Origin: Oceanisphaera profunda
GTDB lineage: Bacteria; Pseudomonadota; Gammaproteobacteria; Enterobacterales; Aeromonadaceae
Length of the DNA stretch: 64,000 bases
Direction of reading: 5' to 3'
Assembly (NCBI RefSeq): GCF_002157895.1
Contig: NZ_CP021377.1
Location: forward strand, 930,001 to 994,000
A program made the position numbers and the translations under genes. The stretch's first letter is position 1. Each line of letters starts with the position of its first letter. Positions 18,142 to 26,434 of this stretch are shown one piece after another. The notes below the pieces were generated by a model that saw nothing but the letters and a program-made list of their open reading frames with translations, had not been told where the DNA came from and made no database searches.

Positions 18142-19338
18142 ATGCTCGATAGTCGCACCAGAGAAATCGTTAAAAGTACCGTTCCTTTGCTCGAGGCTGC
18201 TAACACAGCACTTACTGAGCACTTTTATAAGCGTATGTTCCGTGACAATCCCGAGCTGAAAGACGTCTTCAATCTCAGCAACCAAGCATCTGGCCGCCAG
18301 CCTGCGGCACTGTTTAATGCGGTATTAGCTTACGCCAAAAATATCGACAATCCTGCCGTACTCGCCAGTGCCGTGGAGCGCATCGCTCAAAAGCACACCG
18401 GCTTTGCTATTACGCCGTCTCAGTACGATATTGTTGGCCATCATCTGTTAGAAACCATCAAAGAGTTAGCGCCCGACGCGGCCACTCCAGAAGTGATTGA
18501 TGCCTGGGCACAAGCCTACGGCGCCTTAGCGGGTTTATTTATTGGTCGTGAAGAACAAATTTATCAAGAAAGTGAACAGAAAACTGGCGGCTGGCGCGGT
18601 TATCGCGACTTTGTGGTTGCAGAAAAACAAGCCGAAAGCACGCTCATCACCAGCTTTTTGTTAGTGCCTACCGATGGCGGTGAAGTGCTCGATTTCTTGC
18701 CCGGCCAGTATCTGAACCTGCACTTGGTCAGCCCTAAGCTGGCGCATAACGAATATCGTCAATATTCATTATGCCAAGCGCCCAATGGTCAGAACTATCG
18801 TATTGCGGTAAAACGCGAGCCTAATGGTGTGGCGTCCAACTTTATGCACGATGAAGTACAAGTAGGCGACACTCTGCAAGTGCTGCCACCTTCTGGTGAC
18901 TTCTTTATGGAAGTGAGCACAGACACACCTGTGGTATTAATCTCGGGTGGTGTGGGTCAAACGCCGATGCGCGCTATGCTCGACCAATTAATTAAACATA
19001 AGCACACCGCCGATATCCATTGGCTACACGCTTGTGAAGACGGTACCCAACACGCTTTTCAGGCAGACATTCAGGCGCTACGCCAAGCGAACAGCAACTT
19101 AACGACCCATGTGTGGTATCGCACGCCAGGTGAACACGATCAGCCAGCCGAGCATTATCACACCCAAGGGTTTATGGACTTAAACCAGTTGAAAGACGGC
19201 ATTAGTAACGCCAATACCCATTATTATTTCTGTGGTCCGCTGCCGTTTATGGCCATGGTCAAAGAAACGCTCTCAGGCTGGGGGATTGCTGACGACCGCC
19301 TGCATTATGAAGTTTTTGGTCCTCACGAGAGTCTGTGA
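18142..19338 (+). CDS. hmp: Flavohaemoprotein Hmp (nitric oxide dioxygenase)
   Basis: 398 residues, the full Hmp length. The N-terminal globin domain (about 1-140) has the proximal haem ligand H85 and distal Y29. It is followed by an FAD-binding domain (QYLNLHLV, then YRQYSLCQAPNGQ and an RxYS-like pattern) and an NAD-binding domain (VLISGGVGQTPMRAML, YFCGPLPFMAMV). It oxidises nitric oxide to nitrate with oxygen and NAD(P)H, protecting against nitrosative stress. AAGAGG precedes the ATG. It appears to be monocistronic and lies behind FNR and NsrR-like sites. Confidence 0.97.
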   Translation: MLDSRTREIVKSTVPLLEAANTALTEHFYKRMFRDNPELKDVFNLSNQASGRQPAALFNAVLAYAKNIDNPAVLASAVERIAQKHTGFAITPSQYDIVGHHLLETIKELAPDAATPEVIDAWAQAYGALAGLFIGREEQIYQESEQKTGGWRGYRDFVVAEKQAESTLITSFLLVPTDGGEVLDFLPGQYLNLHLVSPKLAHNEYRQYSLCQAPNGQNYRIAVKREPNGVASNFMHDEVQVGDTLQVLPPSGDFFMEVSTDTPVVLISGGVGQTPMRAMLDQLIKHKHTADIHWLHACEDGTQHAFQADIQALRQANSNLTTHVWYRTPGEHDQPAEHYHTQGFMDLNQLKDGISNANTHYYFCGPLPFMAMVKETLSGWGIADDRLHYEVFGPHESL

Positions 19339-19453
19339 ACGTACCTAGATCGCACTCTTTACTGCCCAAGGTTTACAGTGTGAGCGCACTGGTTTAAATA
19401 GAAGACTCCATTATACAGCTACGACTCAGTCGCTCGCGTAAACAGGGGTTTTT

Positions 19454-20293
19454 ATGGACATCAATGCGCTACAAACACTGCTTTTCGTTCCGGCCAATCG
19501 GCCGGAGCGTTTTGATAAGGCATTAGCCAGTGGGGCCGATGCGATTATCATCGACTTAGAAGATGCGGTACCGGCAGCAGAAAAAGACGCCGCCAGCACC
19601 GCACTTAGCAATTGGCTTGAAACCCAACCCGCCGACTCCGTTTTGATCCGCATTAATGGCACAGGTAGCCCTTGGTTTAGCCAAGATATTACCCTCTGCC
19701 GCTCCCGCGCCGTGGCCGCTATTATAGTGCCCAAAGCCGACGATCCCGCCGCCTTAAACGAATTGGCACACCTTAGTGACAAACCCCTGTTACCCTTTAT
19801 TGAATCTGCCCTCGCCTTTGATCGTCTGGATGCCATTGCTAGCGCCCAAAATGTAGCACGCTTACTGTTTGGTAAATTAGACTTGGCACTGGATCTGGGC
19901 ATGGACTACCCGCCACCGGCCGGTGAGCCCTTAGATGAAGCGGCTTTTCTTTATGCGCGCAGCCAACTGGTAATGTGCTCACGGGTGCACGGTTTAGGTG
20001 CCCCCATCGATGCGATTTACACCGCTATTCACGACGAAAAAGGCCTCACCGACTATGCACGCCAAGGCATGCGACTGGGTTTTAGTGGCTTCTTGCTTAT
20101 TCATCCTGCACAGGTGACACCAGCACAAAAAGCCTTGGCCCCTACCAGTGCGCAAATTCTATGGGCCAAGCATGTACTGGCGGCTGAAGTCCGTGAAAAA
20201 GGTGCGGTAGTGGCAGTAAGCGGCAACATGGTGGACTTACCCGTAATGGCCAGAGCCAAACGCATTATGGAGTTAGTCCAGCATAAGAGCTAA
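19454..20293 (+). CDS. CitE-like (HpcH/HpaI aldolase/citrate lyase beta) protein
   Basis: 279-residue TIM-barrel protein of the CitE-like branch. The family's hallmarks are present: LLFVPANRPERFDKAL at the N-terminus, IIIDLEDAVP, substrate-binding VLIRING, metal-site glutamate in PFIESA, and FGKLDLALDLGMD. Relatives cleave or form acyl-CoA thioesters such as malyl-CoA or citramalyl-CoA, with Mg2+. No CitD or CitF is present, so it is not a citrate lyase complex; the substrate is undetermined. CAGGGG lies upstream of the ATG. It stands alone downstream of hmp. Confidence 0.85.
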   Translation: MDINALQTLLFVPANRPERFDKALASGADAIIIDLEDAVPAAEKDAASTALSNWLETQPADSVLIRINGTGSPWFSQDITLCRSRAVAAIIVPKADDPAALNELAHLSDKPLLPFIESALAFDRLDAIASAQNVARLLFGKLDLALDLGMDYPPPAGEPLDEAAFLYARSQLVMCSRVHGLGAPIDAIYTAIHDEKGLTDYARQGMRLGFSGFLLIHPAQVTPAQKALAPTSAQILWAKHVLAAEVREKGAVVAVSGNMVDLPVMARAKRIMELVQHKS

Positions 20294-20460
20294 ATAAGGC
20301 GGTACGCGCTGCGCTGAACGCCGAGCCTGAAAACTCGGTGTTTGCTTTAGCTTATCGCTGACCGCTGCTGTTCATCATTTCCTCATCAAAGCATTTGCAG
20401 ATACAATCCCTGTTTGATTTTCAGATAAGTGGCCTTGCCGCTTATCATAAGGGAGCCGTT

Positions 20461-20835
20461 ATGCTGGTCAAACTGTTACGAAATGGAATTGGGGGCCTGT
20501 GGCAACTGGGCGATTTGATTACCCGGCCCACTAAAATGCGCCGCTCAGCCGAGGCTCAAACCCAAGTAGATGCAGCCTGTAGCGAATTGGCGCTGTATCA
20601 GCTGCCCCGCTGCCCATTTTGCATCAAAGTGCGCCGAAATATGCACAAGCTAAATTTGCCCATTACCTTGCGTAATGTGCAACCAGGCTCGCCTTATCGC
20701 GATGAATTACAAGCAGGGGGAGGACGAGTCAAGTCGCCTTGTTTACGCATAGAAGAAAACGGTGCCAGCCGTTGGATGTATGAGTCGAATGATATCATTG
20801 CTTACTTAGAGCAACGTTTTGCTAACGTTAAATAA
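20461..20835 (+). CDS. Glutaredoxin-like protein with N-terminal extension
   Basis: 124 residues. The last 80 or so form a glutaredoxin/GST N-terminal fold with active site CPFC at residues 51-54, followed by ITLRNVQPGSPYRDEL, the cis-proline-like VKSPCLRI, and YESNDIIAYLEQRF. The first 40 residues are an extension with a short moderately hydrophobic stretch (LLRNGIGGLWQLGDLI), perhaps a membrane-associated helix. The CxxC suggests dithiol reductase or glutathione-dependent activity. ATG 20461 follows AAGGGAG; an upstream in-frame start at 20395 is disfavoured. A terminator follows. Confidence 0.85.
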   Translation: MLVKLLRNGIGGLWQLGDLITRPTKMRRSAEAQTQVDAACSELALYQLPRCPFCIKVRRNMHKLNLPITLRNVQPGSPYRDELQAGGGRVKSPCLRIEENGASRWMYESNDIIAYLEQRFANVK

Positions 20836-20889
20836 AGCTATAACTGCAGAAAACAAGCTCTAAATGTTAGTAGCATTATCTCTTCGACA

Positions 20890-20924
20890 ATACCGAGCCT
20901 TCAATTGAGGGCTCGGTATTTTTG
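20890..20924 (+). terminator. Terminator after the glutaredoxin gene
   Basis: ATACCGAGCC / GGCTCGGTAT around a loop of about ten bases, followed by a T run. The inverse orientation could also end the convergent entericidin-like gene. Confidence 0.85.
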
Positions 20925-20985
20925 TAATCAAGATGAGGCTCGTTCAACGAAAATGCCAGCAACGGACTACTGGCATACAAACTTA

Positions 20986-21150
20986 TTAATAACTATTTTG
21001 CACATCACGGGCTGCGTCTGTAACTGCCTCACCGCCGCGCTGCACATCTTTACCCGCCCCAGCAAAAGTATTGCATGCCGTTAAGCCACCCACTAAGCCA
21101 GCTACCATCAAGACTGCCATTAATTTCTTCATCATAGTTTGTGAAAACAT
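20986..21150 (-). CDS. Entericidin-like small lipoprotein
   Basis: 54-residue small lipoprotein, short enough to be missed by many gene callers. The start at 21150 has AAGGA seven bases upstream. The N-terminus is a lipoprotein signal (MMKKLMAVLMVAGLVGGLTAC) with lipobox LTAC and lipidated cysteine C26. The mature peptide, NTFAGAGKDVQRGGEAVTDAA, matches the entericidin A/B pattern (CNT.AG.G.D....G..I..AA). Entericidins are small envelope lipoproteins linked to stationary-phase lysis in E. coli, though their function is debated. No second entericidin gene is adjacent, so an EcnA/EcnB antidote-toxin pair is not supported. Confidence 0.85.
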   Translation of the reverse strand: MFSQTMMKKLMAVLMVAGLVGGLTACNTFAGAGKDVQRGGEAVTDAARDVQNSY

Positions 21151-21496
21151 AATTTCGTCCTTCTTATCGGTGAGTAAACAAATTCAGTGTAGACCCAATT
21201 GCAGAGCATAACGACCGCTACCCTACTTAGTCGGACTCAAATTGTCGCAATTACCGTTGAGCAAGTGCCCTTATCAATTATAAACACTAATTAATAACTG
21301 CATGCTAAACATTATCAATGGCTCAAGGTGACCGCATTAACAGCATGCTCAACAGCAAACTGCCTCCCACTATGATCGCCAAGCCCCGCACCTGATTTCT
21401 CTTGCCGTTGGTTTTAACCAAACATTCATCATTCAAAATTTAACATTGCCTTAAGCGCGGTTATGATAGAGCCAGATGAAATAAGAGAAGGTAAGC
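21151..21496. other. Intergenic region upstream of chrA
   Basis: 346 bases between the divergent entericidin-like gene and chrA. Apart from the ribosome sites and a partial E-family sequence at 21420-21450 (CATTCATCATTCAAAATTTA), I see no gene, terminator or recognised operator. Confidence 0.4.
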
Positions 21497-22660
21497 ATGA
21501 TGCTGGAAGTGTTTTGGCAGTTTTTTAAATTAGGCTGGATTAGTTTTGGTGGTCCGGCGGCGCACATTGGCTATTTTCAACGTCATTTTGTGCAAAAGCT
21601 GGGTTGGATCCCTCAAGACAGATTCGCCTCAACGTTAGCATTGTGCCAATTTTTGCCCGGGCCCGCTTCTAGCCAATTAGGCTTTGCGCTGGGCTACCAG
21701 CGCGCCGGATTGTTTGGCGCCATCGCCGCTTTTATCGGCTTCACCCTGCCCTCTTTTCTATTGATGTTAGGCCTGGCGTTAGCTGGCAGCGCATGGGCTA
21801 ATCAGCCAGCAGCCTTGGCCATCGTCACCGGCCTTAAACTATTCGCGCTGGTGGTAGTGGCCGATGCGGTGCTGTCCATGGCCAAGCAATTTTGCCGCCA
21901 ACAAAGCACGCTGGTCATAGCCGTGCTAAGTGCCGCATTGTTATGGTTGGTGCCAAGCTTAAGTATGCAATGTGTGGTGTTAGTGGCCGCCGCCGTCATT
22001 GGCGCCTTCTTACTCAAGGCTGAGCCCAGCGAGCAGCCAGTGTCACTGGGCATTAACTGGCCGTTTATGGTGGTATTTTTTGGGCTGCTGTTCGTGATGC
22101 CCTTGCTGAGTCTGACCGATACCGCCGCTATTTTTGCCGATTTTTATCAGGCCGGCAGTTTAGTGTTTGGTGGCGGCCACGTAGTACTGCCCTTGCTAGA
22201 AGGCATACTGCTGGGAGAGGCGGCCCAGCCCAGCGCCTTATCGCAGGATGTATTTCTTACCGGTTACGGTGCCGCCCAAGCCATGCCCGGCCCCATGTTC
22301 AGTTTGGCCAGTTTCTTAGGTGCAGAGCTACACCCCTCAGCTCCCGTATGGGGCGCACTGGCGGCAACCTTTGGTATTTTTTTACCGGGATTTTTGTTGA
22401 TATTGGCCTTACAAAACAGCTGGCACGCATTAGCGGCGCGCCCGCTAATGGCAGGTAGTGTGCGCGGTATTAACGCCGCCGTGGTGGGATTGTTGCTCTC
22501 GGCTTTATATCAGCCAGTGTTTGTGAGCAGCATAAGCGCCAGCCCTAACGGAGCCGCCGCATTAGCGGCCGCAGCCTTAGGTTTATTGGCACTGCGCACT
22601 TTGCGTTGCCCAGTAATAGTTCTGATACCTGTGTTTATGCTGCTGGGGTTTTGGATCTAA
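21497..22660 (+). CDS. chrA: ChrA-family chromate transporter
   Basis: 387 residues forming a two-domain CHR transporter (long-chain type). The N-terminal half has GWISFGGPAAHIGYFQRHFV and QFLPGPASSQLGFALGYQ, and the C-terminal half repeats the motif as GSLVFGGGHVVLPLLE and YGAAQAMPGPMFSLASFLG. ChrA proteins expel chromate, by proton-coupled exchange or symport with sulphate; some homologues probably carry other anions. There is no chrB regulator next to it. The ATG follows AGAAGG. It is followed by a C-family repeat and converges with copA. Confidence 0.92.
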   Translation: MMLEVFWQFFKLGWISFGGPAAHIGYFQRHFVQKLGWIPQDRFASTLALCQFLPGPASSQLGFALGYQRAGLFGAIAAFIGFTLPSFLLMLGLALAGSAWANQPAALAIVTGLKLFALVVVADAVLSMAKQFCRQQSTLVIAVLSAALLWLVPSLSMQCVVLVAAAVIGAFLLKAEPSEQPVSLGINWPFMVVFFGLLFVMPLLSLTDTAAIFADFYQAGSLVFGGGHVVLPLLEGILLGEAAQPSALSQDVFLTGYGAAQAMPGPMFSLASFLGAELHPSAPVWGALAATFGIFLPGFLLILALQNSWHALAARPLMAGSVRGINAAVVGLLLSALYQPVFVSSISASPNGAAALAAAALGLLALRTLRCPVIVLIPVFMLLGFWI

Positions 22661-22669
22661 TACAGCGCT

Positions 22670-22745
22670 AAGCGCCGAGCACCAAGCCAAAGCCAAAGCC
22701 AAACACCGTCTTTTGTTAAGCTTGGCGCCGGGCGCTTGGCGCTGC
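22670..22745. repeat. C-family palindromic repeat between chrA and copA
   Basis: AGCGCCGAGCACCAAGCC near the left and AAGCTTGGCGCCGGGCGCTT near the right form a long imperfect inverted repeat with TAAGCGC/GCGCTG ends. The same GCGCCGAGCACCAAGC-type word occurs in at least eight other spacers in this window. It abuts the 3' end of copA and could act as a bidirectional terminator-like fold. Confidence 0.6.
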
Positions 22746-22747
22746 AG

Positions 22748-25210
22748 TTAAGGTTTAAACCTTTTCAATCTTAGGGCGTTGCTCACCACAAATACGCTCG
22801 ACAGTGCCATGGCACCGGCGGCGAGCATGGGTGAGAGTAGGATACCGAAAACGGGATATAACACGCCGGCCGCGACCGGTATCAAACAGGCATTATAGGC
22901 GAAGGCCCAAAATAGGTTTTGGCGAATATTACGCAAGGTGGCATGACTAATGGCCAACGCACTGGGCACGGCGCGCAAATCGCCGCCCATCAGTACCACT
23001 TCGGCGGCTTCTATGGCGATGTCGGTGCCAGTCCCTATGGCTAAACCCACATCTGCCTCGGCCAGTGCCGGTGCGTCATTAATGCCGTCCCCCACAAAGG
23101 CCACAGGCCCATATTGCTCACGCAAGGCTTTTAAAGCCGCCACTTTACCGTCTGGCATCACCTCTGCTTTCACTTCATCTATGCCTAATTGCGCCGCTAT
23201 GGCCTGTGCGGTATGGCGATTATCGCCGGTGATCATGGCCACTTTTAAGCCCAGCGCATGCAAGGCGTTGATGGCTGCAGGTGTGCCCTCTTTAATAGGA
23301 TCAGCCACCGCAATAATGGCCGCTAATTTATCATCTATCGCCGCATACAGCGGGCTCTTGCCTTCTTTAGCCAGCTGCTGTGCTGTGTCATTAAGTGCGC
23401 TTAAGTCATAACCTAATCGAATCAGATAACGGTCGGCGCCTACTTCTACTTTTTGGCCATTTACCTTGGCCGCCACGCCTAAGCCAGACAAAGATTGAAA
23501 GTCTTCCGGCGTAGCCAGCGTTAGTTCGCGCGCTTTGGCCGCCACCACTATGGCCTCGGCAATCGGGTGCTCAGAGTGCTGCTCCACGGCGGCAATCAGC
23601 GCCAAGGTGTGGTTTTCATCAAAGCTGGGCATAACATGTAAATCGGTAAGTTCCGGCTGGCCCTTAGTCAGAGTGCCGGTTTTATCAAGCGCTACTACCT
23701 TAGTATCACGCAGAGTTTGCAGCGCTTGGCCCTTACGAAACAGCACACCCAGCTCAGCGGCGCGCCCAGTGCCCACCATAATCGAGGTCGGCGTGGCCAA
23801 GCCCATGGCACAAGGGCAAGCAATGATCAGCACCGCCACCGCATTAATAAGGGCAAAGCTTAAAGCTGGCGTGGGGCCAAACCATAACCAAGCGATAAAG
23901 GTGAGTGCGGCTACGGCCATCACTATCGGTACGAACACGCCGGTGACTTTATCGACCAGCGCTTGAATGGGCAGTTTGGCGCCTTGGGCTTGCTCGACCA
24001 TGCGAATAATTTGCGCTAATAATGTGTCTTTGCCGATTTTGGTGGTCACTACGGTTAAGGCGCCGTTTTTATTAATGGTGCCGCCGACCACTTCGTCGCC
24101 TTGATTTTTCTCTACCGGCACGGGCTCGCCGGTGAGCATAGACTCATCCACATAAGAGCTACCCGCCTGCACGGTACCGTCTAATGGAATGCGCTCGCCG
24201 GGGCGCACTAATAAGCTATCCCCCACTTGCACTTGGTTTAGCGGTACTTCTTGGCTCTCGCCGCCCTTTTGCACCCGCGCAGTATTAACCTGCAATTTTA
24301 ATAAGCGCTGAATCGCTTCGCCGGTGCGGCCTTTGGCTCTGGCTTCCAAGAAACGACCCAATAAGATCAGCGTGACGATCACCGCCGCTGCTTCAAAATA
24401 CACATGCTGGGTGCCGGCGGGTAACAGCTGACCGGCAAACAGCACCACCACCGAAAATCCCCAAGCGGATACACTGCCCAGCGCCACTAATGAATTCATG
24501 TCCGGGGCACCACGCAACAGTGCGGGAAACCCTTGGCGCAAGAAGCGCCGACCAGGGCCCAGTAACACTAAAGTGGTCAATACAAACTGTATGCCCCAGT
24601 TTAGGGTTTGGCCTAAGGTCGCCTCAATCCACGAGGCCATACCGGGGATCACATGGCTACCCATTTCTAAAATAAACACCGGCAACGTCAGCGCCAGCGA
24701 CCAGCCAAAGTCGCGCTTGAGGCTTTGCTGCTCGGCCGCTCGGCGCGCGTTATCGTCTTCCCGCTCCGCCGCTATGGGCTTGGCCTGATAACCGGCTTTG
24801 TTAATGGCCGCCACCAACTGCGCCTCATCCACATTGCCCTCAAGTACGCTCACCTGCGCACTTTCTGCCGCTAAATTCACGCTGGCAGACAATACTCCCG
24901 GCAAACGCAGCAGCGCCTTTTCCACTCGCCCCACACACGAAGCGCAGCTCATGCCGATAATAGTCAGCTCATATTGTTCGCTACGGGTCTGATAGCCAGC
25001 CTTATTAATGGCGGTAATTAACTCATTGGCGGAAACATCGGCAGTAGTGCTCACTTGGGCTTTTTCACTGGCCAAATTCACACTGGCGGCGGTAACGCCC
25101 GGGGTTTTCAGTAAGGCTTGCTCGACGCGGCGCACGCAAGACGCACAGCTCATGCCCGTAATGGACAGCTGCAACGGTTGCTCATCATGAGATGCGCTAG
25201 GGGTGGTCAT
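22748..25210 (-). CDS. copA: Copper-exporting P-type ATPase CopA
   Basis: 820 residues. Two N-terminal heavy-metal domains each carry GMSCASC (residues 19-25 and 86-92). The membrane part has the CPC copper site (C465-P466-C467), and the cytoplasmic loops contain the phosphorylated aspartate D509 in DKTGTLT, TGE ([12 protein letters not shown]), the SEHPIA motif of P1B pumps, and [16 protein letters not shown]. It drives Cu(I) out of the cytosol using ATP. The ATG follows AAGGAG. A CueR box lies 41-62 bases upstream, and the cueR and copZ genes are next in the same orientation. Confidence 0.97.
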   Translation of the reverse strand: MTTPSASHDEQPLQLSITGMSCASCVRRVEQALLKTPGVTAASVNLASEKAQVSTTADVSANELITAINKAGYQTRSEQYELTIIGMSCASCVGRVEKALLRLPGVLSASVNLAAESAQVSVLEGNVDEAQLVAAINKAGYQAKPIAAEREDDNARRAAEQQSLKRDFGWSLALTLPVFILEMGSHVIPGMASWIEATLGQTLNWGIQFVLTTLVLLGPGRRFLRQGFPALLRGAPDMNSLVALGSVSAWGFSVVVLFAGQLLPAGTQHVYFEAAAVIVTLILLGRFLEARAKGRTGEAIQRLLKLQVNTARVQKGGESQEVPLNQVQVGDSLLVRPGERIPLDGTVQAGSSYVDESMLTGEPVPVEKNQGDEVVGGTINKNGALTVVTTKIGKDTLLAQIIRMVEQAQGAKLPIQALVDKVTGVFVPIVMAVAALTFIAWLWFGPTPALSFALINAVAVLIIACPCAMGLATPTSIMVGTGRAAELGVLFRKGQALQTLRDTKVVALDKTGTLTKGQPELTDLHVMPSFDENHTLALIAAVEQHSEHPIAEAIVVAAKARELTLATPEDFQSLSGLGVAAKVNGQKVEVGADRYLIRLGYDLSALNDTAQQLAKEGKSPLYAAIDDKLAAIIAVADPIKEGTPAAINALHALGLKVAMITGDNRHTAQAIAAQLGIDEVKAEVMPDGKVAALKALREQYGPVAFVGDGINDAPALAEADVGLAIGTGTDIAIEAAEVVLMGGDLRAVPSALAISHATLRNIRQNLFWAFAYNACLIPVAAGVLYPVFGILLSPMLAAGAMALSSVFVVSNALRLKRFKP

Positions 25211-25250
25211 GAGTGGCTCCTTAGGCTGGCAGTTATAGCATCAGCTTAAG

Positions 25251-25272
25251 CCTTACCATAGGGGAAGGTCAA
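25251..25272 (-). promoter_or_regulatory. CueR-type operator/promoter of copA
   Basis: On the coding strand it reads TTGACCTTCCCCTATGGTAA then GG. This carries the CCTTCCCC...GGTAAGG dyad nearly identical to the E. coli copA operator, and a TTGACC -35 element. The elongated spacer before a TAAGCT-like -10 is the MerR-family design, where CueR with Cu(I) twists DNA to activate. Position between copA and cueR fits. Confidence 0.85.
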
Positions 25273-25314
25273 GGCCGCAAAGTCTTAGCCGTACGCTTGC
25301 CATAAGTAGCCTTA

Positions 25315-25400
25315 GCCGTCTTCCTGACGCATGTCAGGATCTCGTTTTTTTTCACTTATAGAGATTAAAAACGAGATACCGGGGCAAGCCCGGCAAGACT
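25315..25400. repeat. B-family REP-like hairpin
   Basis: CCGTCTTCCTGACGCATGTC then AGGATCTCG at the left, and GAGATACCGGGGCAAGCCCG then GCAAGAC at the right. The same arrangement (TCATCCTGA...TCAGGATCTCG, AT-rich spacer, CGAGATACCG...) recurs at 52246-52327 and 53786-53872. Located between copA and cueR. Confidence 0.65.
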
Positions 25401-25450
25401 GCATAAAAATACGTCTTCCAATTTTCGCCTCACACTTTACCCTTCACCCC

Positions 25451-25843
25451 TCATTTTTTTTGAGCAAGTTGTTCGAGAATGGCGCAGTGGGAGTGATCAT
25501 CGCCAGAACAGGCAGAAATCATGTTTTGTAGCGTAGCTTGCATGGCAGCCAACTCGCGCATTTTATGCTCGACTTCGGCGAGATGTTGCAGGGCGACCTG
25601 CTTAACCGCACGACTGGGCCGCGTGGGGTTTTGCCACAGGCTGAGCAACTCATCGATTTGTGCAATAGAAAAGCCTAATACCCGCGCTTGGCGAATAAAT
25701 TTAAGCACGTCGATATTTTGTTCATCATATTGTCGATAGCCAGCGGCACTGCGCGCGGCTGGTTTTAGCAGCTGAATTTGTTCGTAGTGGCGGATCATTT
25801 TGGCGGACAAGCCACTGAGTTTCGCCGCCTCACCTATGTTCAT
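25451..25843 (-). CDS. cueR: MerR-family copper-responsive regulator CueR
   Basis: 130-residue MerR-family activator. The N-terminal winged helix reads MNIGEAAKLSGLSAKMIRHY; a long dimerisation helix follows, and the C-terminal metal loop has C112 and C120 in CSGDDHSHC, the same positions as the Cu(I)-binding cysteines in E. coli CueR. A missing Ser77-type contact cannot be judged by eye. It should activate copA through the CueR box at 25251-25272. It lies upstream of copA in the same direction, with its own leader. Confidence 0.93.
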   Translation of the reverse strand: MNIGEAAKLSGLSAKMIRHYEQIQLLKPAARSAAGYRQYDEQNIDVLKFIRQARVLGFSIAQIDELLSLWQNPTRPSRAVKQVALQHLAEVEHKMRELAAMQATLQNMISACSGDDHSHCAILEQLAQKK

Positions 25844-25964
25844 CAGCGTTCCCCAAAAAGCCGTGAGAAGTGAATGGTGAGATGTGAGGAGTAAATACCA
25901 AATCTGAAGCTCTAGCTAAGGTTTACACCTCACTCTTTACTCCTCACGCCTCACCGATTTCGAC

Positions 25965-26168
25965 TTAATTATCGCTAATCTTGGGCGGGTAACCGGCGGC
26001 AGTTAGCGCATTTACCAGCTGTTGCGGGGTGCGGTTGCTGTGCACGGTGATCTGATGGTTGAGTAAGTCAAAATCGATTTCGCAATTCTCATCAACGGCA
26101 GTTAAGGCATCGGTAATGGCACCGACGCAATGGCCGCAGGTCATATCCGGTATGGTAAATTCTGTCAT
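25965..26168 (-). CDS. copZ: CopZ-like heavy-metal-associated copper chaperone
   Basis: 67-residue ferredoxin-like HMA domain with the metal site MTCGHC (C11 and C14). The acidic surface (TAVDENCEIDFDL) resembles CopZ chaperones that bring Cu(I) to CopA. The ATG follows GAGGAAAG. It sits one gene upstream of cueR and copA, all in one direction, so a copper-handling set is inferred. Mercury or zinc carriage cannot be excluded from sequence alone, but the neighbours favour copper. Confidence 0.87.
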   Translation of the reverse strand: MTEFTIPDMTCGHCVGAITDALTAVDENCEIDFDLLNHQITVHSNRTPQQLVNALTAAGYPPKISDN

Positions 26169-26213
26169 GTTGCTTTCCTCAGTTAGTAATGTTTCATCAA
26201 CAGCTGCAGAGTA

Positions 26214-26241
26214 AGCGTTGGTGCCCTAAAGCACCAACGCT
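26214..26241. repeat. Perfect inverted repeat upstream of copZ
   Basis: AGCGTTGGTGC, a six-base CCTAAA loop, then GCACCAACGCT: a perfect 11-bp stem. It is followed on the plus strand by AGATTTTA, so it may be a weak plus-strand terminator or a protein-binding site. No plus-strand gene precedes it, and it lies 46 bases upstream of copZ. Confidence 0.6.
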
Positions 26242-26264
26242 AGATTTTAGTGATTAAAACTATT

Positions 26265-26385
26265 TGCCACGGAAAGCACGGACAACACAAGGAAAAATAG
26301 TGAGCTTAAGAGCAGCGCTAGGCGCTGTTATTACTCTTCGCACGTGACCGCTTCCGTGAGTTCGGTGCTCTTCCCTGGCAGAAAT
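26265..26385. repeat. A-family repeat between copZ and the NCS2 permease
   Basis: Left arm CTATTTGCCACGGAAAGCAC then GGACAACACAAGGAAAAATA; right arm CACGTGACCGCTTCCGTGAG. Shorter inside than other A copies. No gene. Confidence 0.6.
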
Positions 26386-26434
26386 AGTCTTTGTCAATCG
26401 CTCTGGCTCTTCGGTTTCAGCTCAGCGCTATTTT

